DNA from: Cyanomargarita calcarea GSE-NOS-MK-12-04C
GTDB lineage: Bacteria > Cyanobacteriota > Cyanobacteriia > Cyanobacteriales > Nostocaceae
Assembly (NCBI GenBank): GCA_019359595.1
Contig: JAHHGZ010000016.1
Coordinates: 90,419-154,418 of the forward strand
DNA length: 64,000 bases
Reading direction: 5' to 3'
A model generated the notes under the pieces. That model was given only the letters and a program-made list of their open reading frames with translations. It had not been told where the DNA came from and searched no databases. The position numbers were made by a program, and so were the translations under genes. How positions within the stretch are numbered: position 1 is the first letter of the stretch; each line of letters opens with the position of its first letter. Positions 63,947 through 64,000 of the stretch are shown one piece after another.

Positions 63947-64000
63947 GTGCCTGAGAGACGGGACGCGAAAGCGGAGGTCACAAAGGAAATCGAACCTTGA
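63947..64000 (+). other. Probable rRNA operon leader, truncated by window end
   Basis: The transcript from the promoter above would have a GC-richer leader (GAGACGGGACGCGAAAGCGG) ending in GAACCTTGA at the window edge. GAACCTTGAAAACTG-type sequences are familiar just upstream of cyanobacterial 16S rRNA genes. No rRNA sequence itself is inside the window, so this is an inference. Confidence 0.45.

Overview
The window is chromosomal DNA from a filamentous, probably heterocyst-forming cyanobacterium (Nostocales: Nostoc/Calothrix/Scytonema/Tolypothrix type). The evidence is the many GCGATCGC (HIP1) palindromes, heptameric short tandem repeats in the intergenic regions, AT-rich spacers, PEP-CTERM-tailed secreted proteins and a complete gene cluster for the sunscreen pigment scytonemin. 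No tRNA, rRNA gene, CRISPR array, prophage or intact insertion sequence is visible. The last 100 bases look like the promoter and leader of an rRNA operon that would lie outside the window.

Layout. (1) 1-7 kb: the 3' part of an NB-ARC/WD40 (STAND) gene overlapping a class I glutamine-amidotransferase-like hydrolase gene; a heme-oxygenase-fold protein; D-Ala-D-Ala ligase (ddl); a two-helix membrane protein. (2) 7-7.5 kb: a gene-free stretch with three successive stem-loops and a clear intrinsic terminator, a candidate structured RNA. (3) 7.9-17.8 kb: a purine/ureide catabolism region with a PuuE-like deacetylase, an AllA-like cupin, a two-gene xanthine-dehydrogenase-type molybdoenzyme, XdhC and a MocA-like cofactor nucleotidyltransferase. 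A GC-rich FAD oxidoreductase sits inside it, bracketed by 28-bp direct repeats. (4) 17.8-20.8 kb: a sensor kinase and a receiver-AraC regulator, divergent from the pigment genes. (5) 21.7-48.1 kb: one long co-oriented block: scyA-scyB-scyC-scyD-scyE-scyF, eboA-eboB-eboC, a glycosyltransferase, tyrA, eboD-eboE-eboF, fused trpE(G), trpC, trpA, trpB and aroG. (6) 48-52 kb: two cysteine-free, Gly/Asn/Ser-rich tandem-repeat proteins of unknown function. (7) 52-55.6 kb: a second AllA-like cupin, a DoxX-like membrane protein, a DUF1877-like protein, a decayed nucleoside-type ABC permease and a lone receiver protein. (8) 55.6-59.2 kb: a minus-strand URC-type uracil-catabolism operon (URC1-like, URC4-like, upp). 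(9) 59.4-64 kb: a TPR protein, a GlcD-like FAD oxidase, pepP and the probable rRNA leader.

How it fits together. AroG feeds the shikimate pathway; TrpE(G)/C/A/B and TyrA supply tryptophan and p-hydroxyphenylpyruvate. ScyB deaminates tryptophan, ScyA couples the two keto acids and ScyC cyclises the product. The Ebo proteins are implicated in getting the monomer to the periplasm, where ScyE and ScyF (signal peptide plus PEP-CTERM tail) should act. In this genome ScyD lacks both the signal peptide and the sorting tail. trpD, tyrP and dsbA, known from the Nostoc punctiforme cluster, are absent here. The genes on both sides (xanthine dehydrogenase type, ureidoglycolate lyase type, URC, permease remnant) point to nucleobase breakdown as a second theme.
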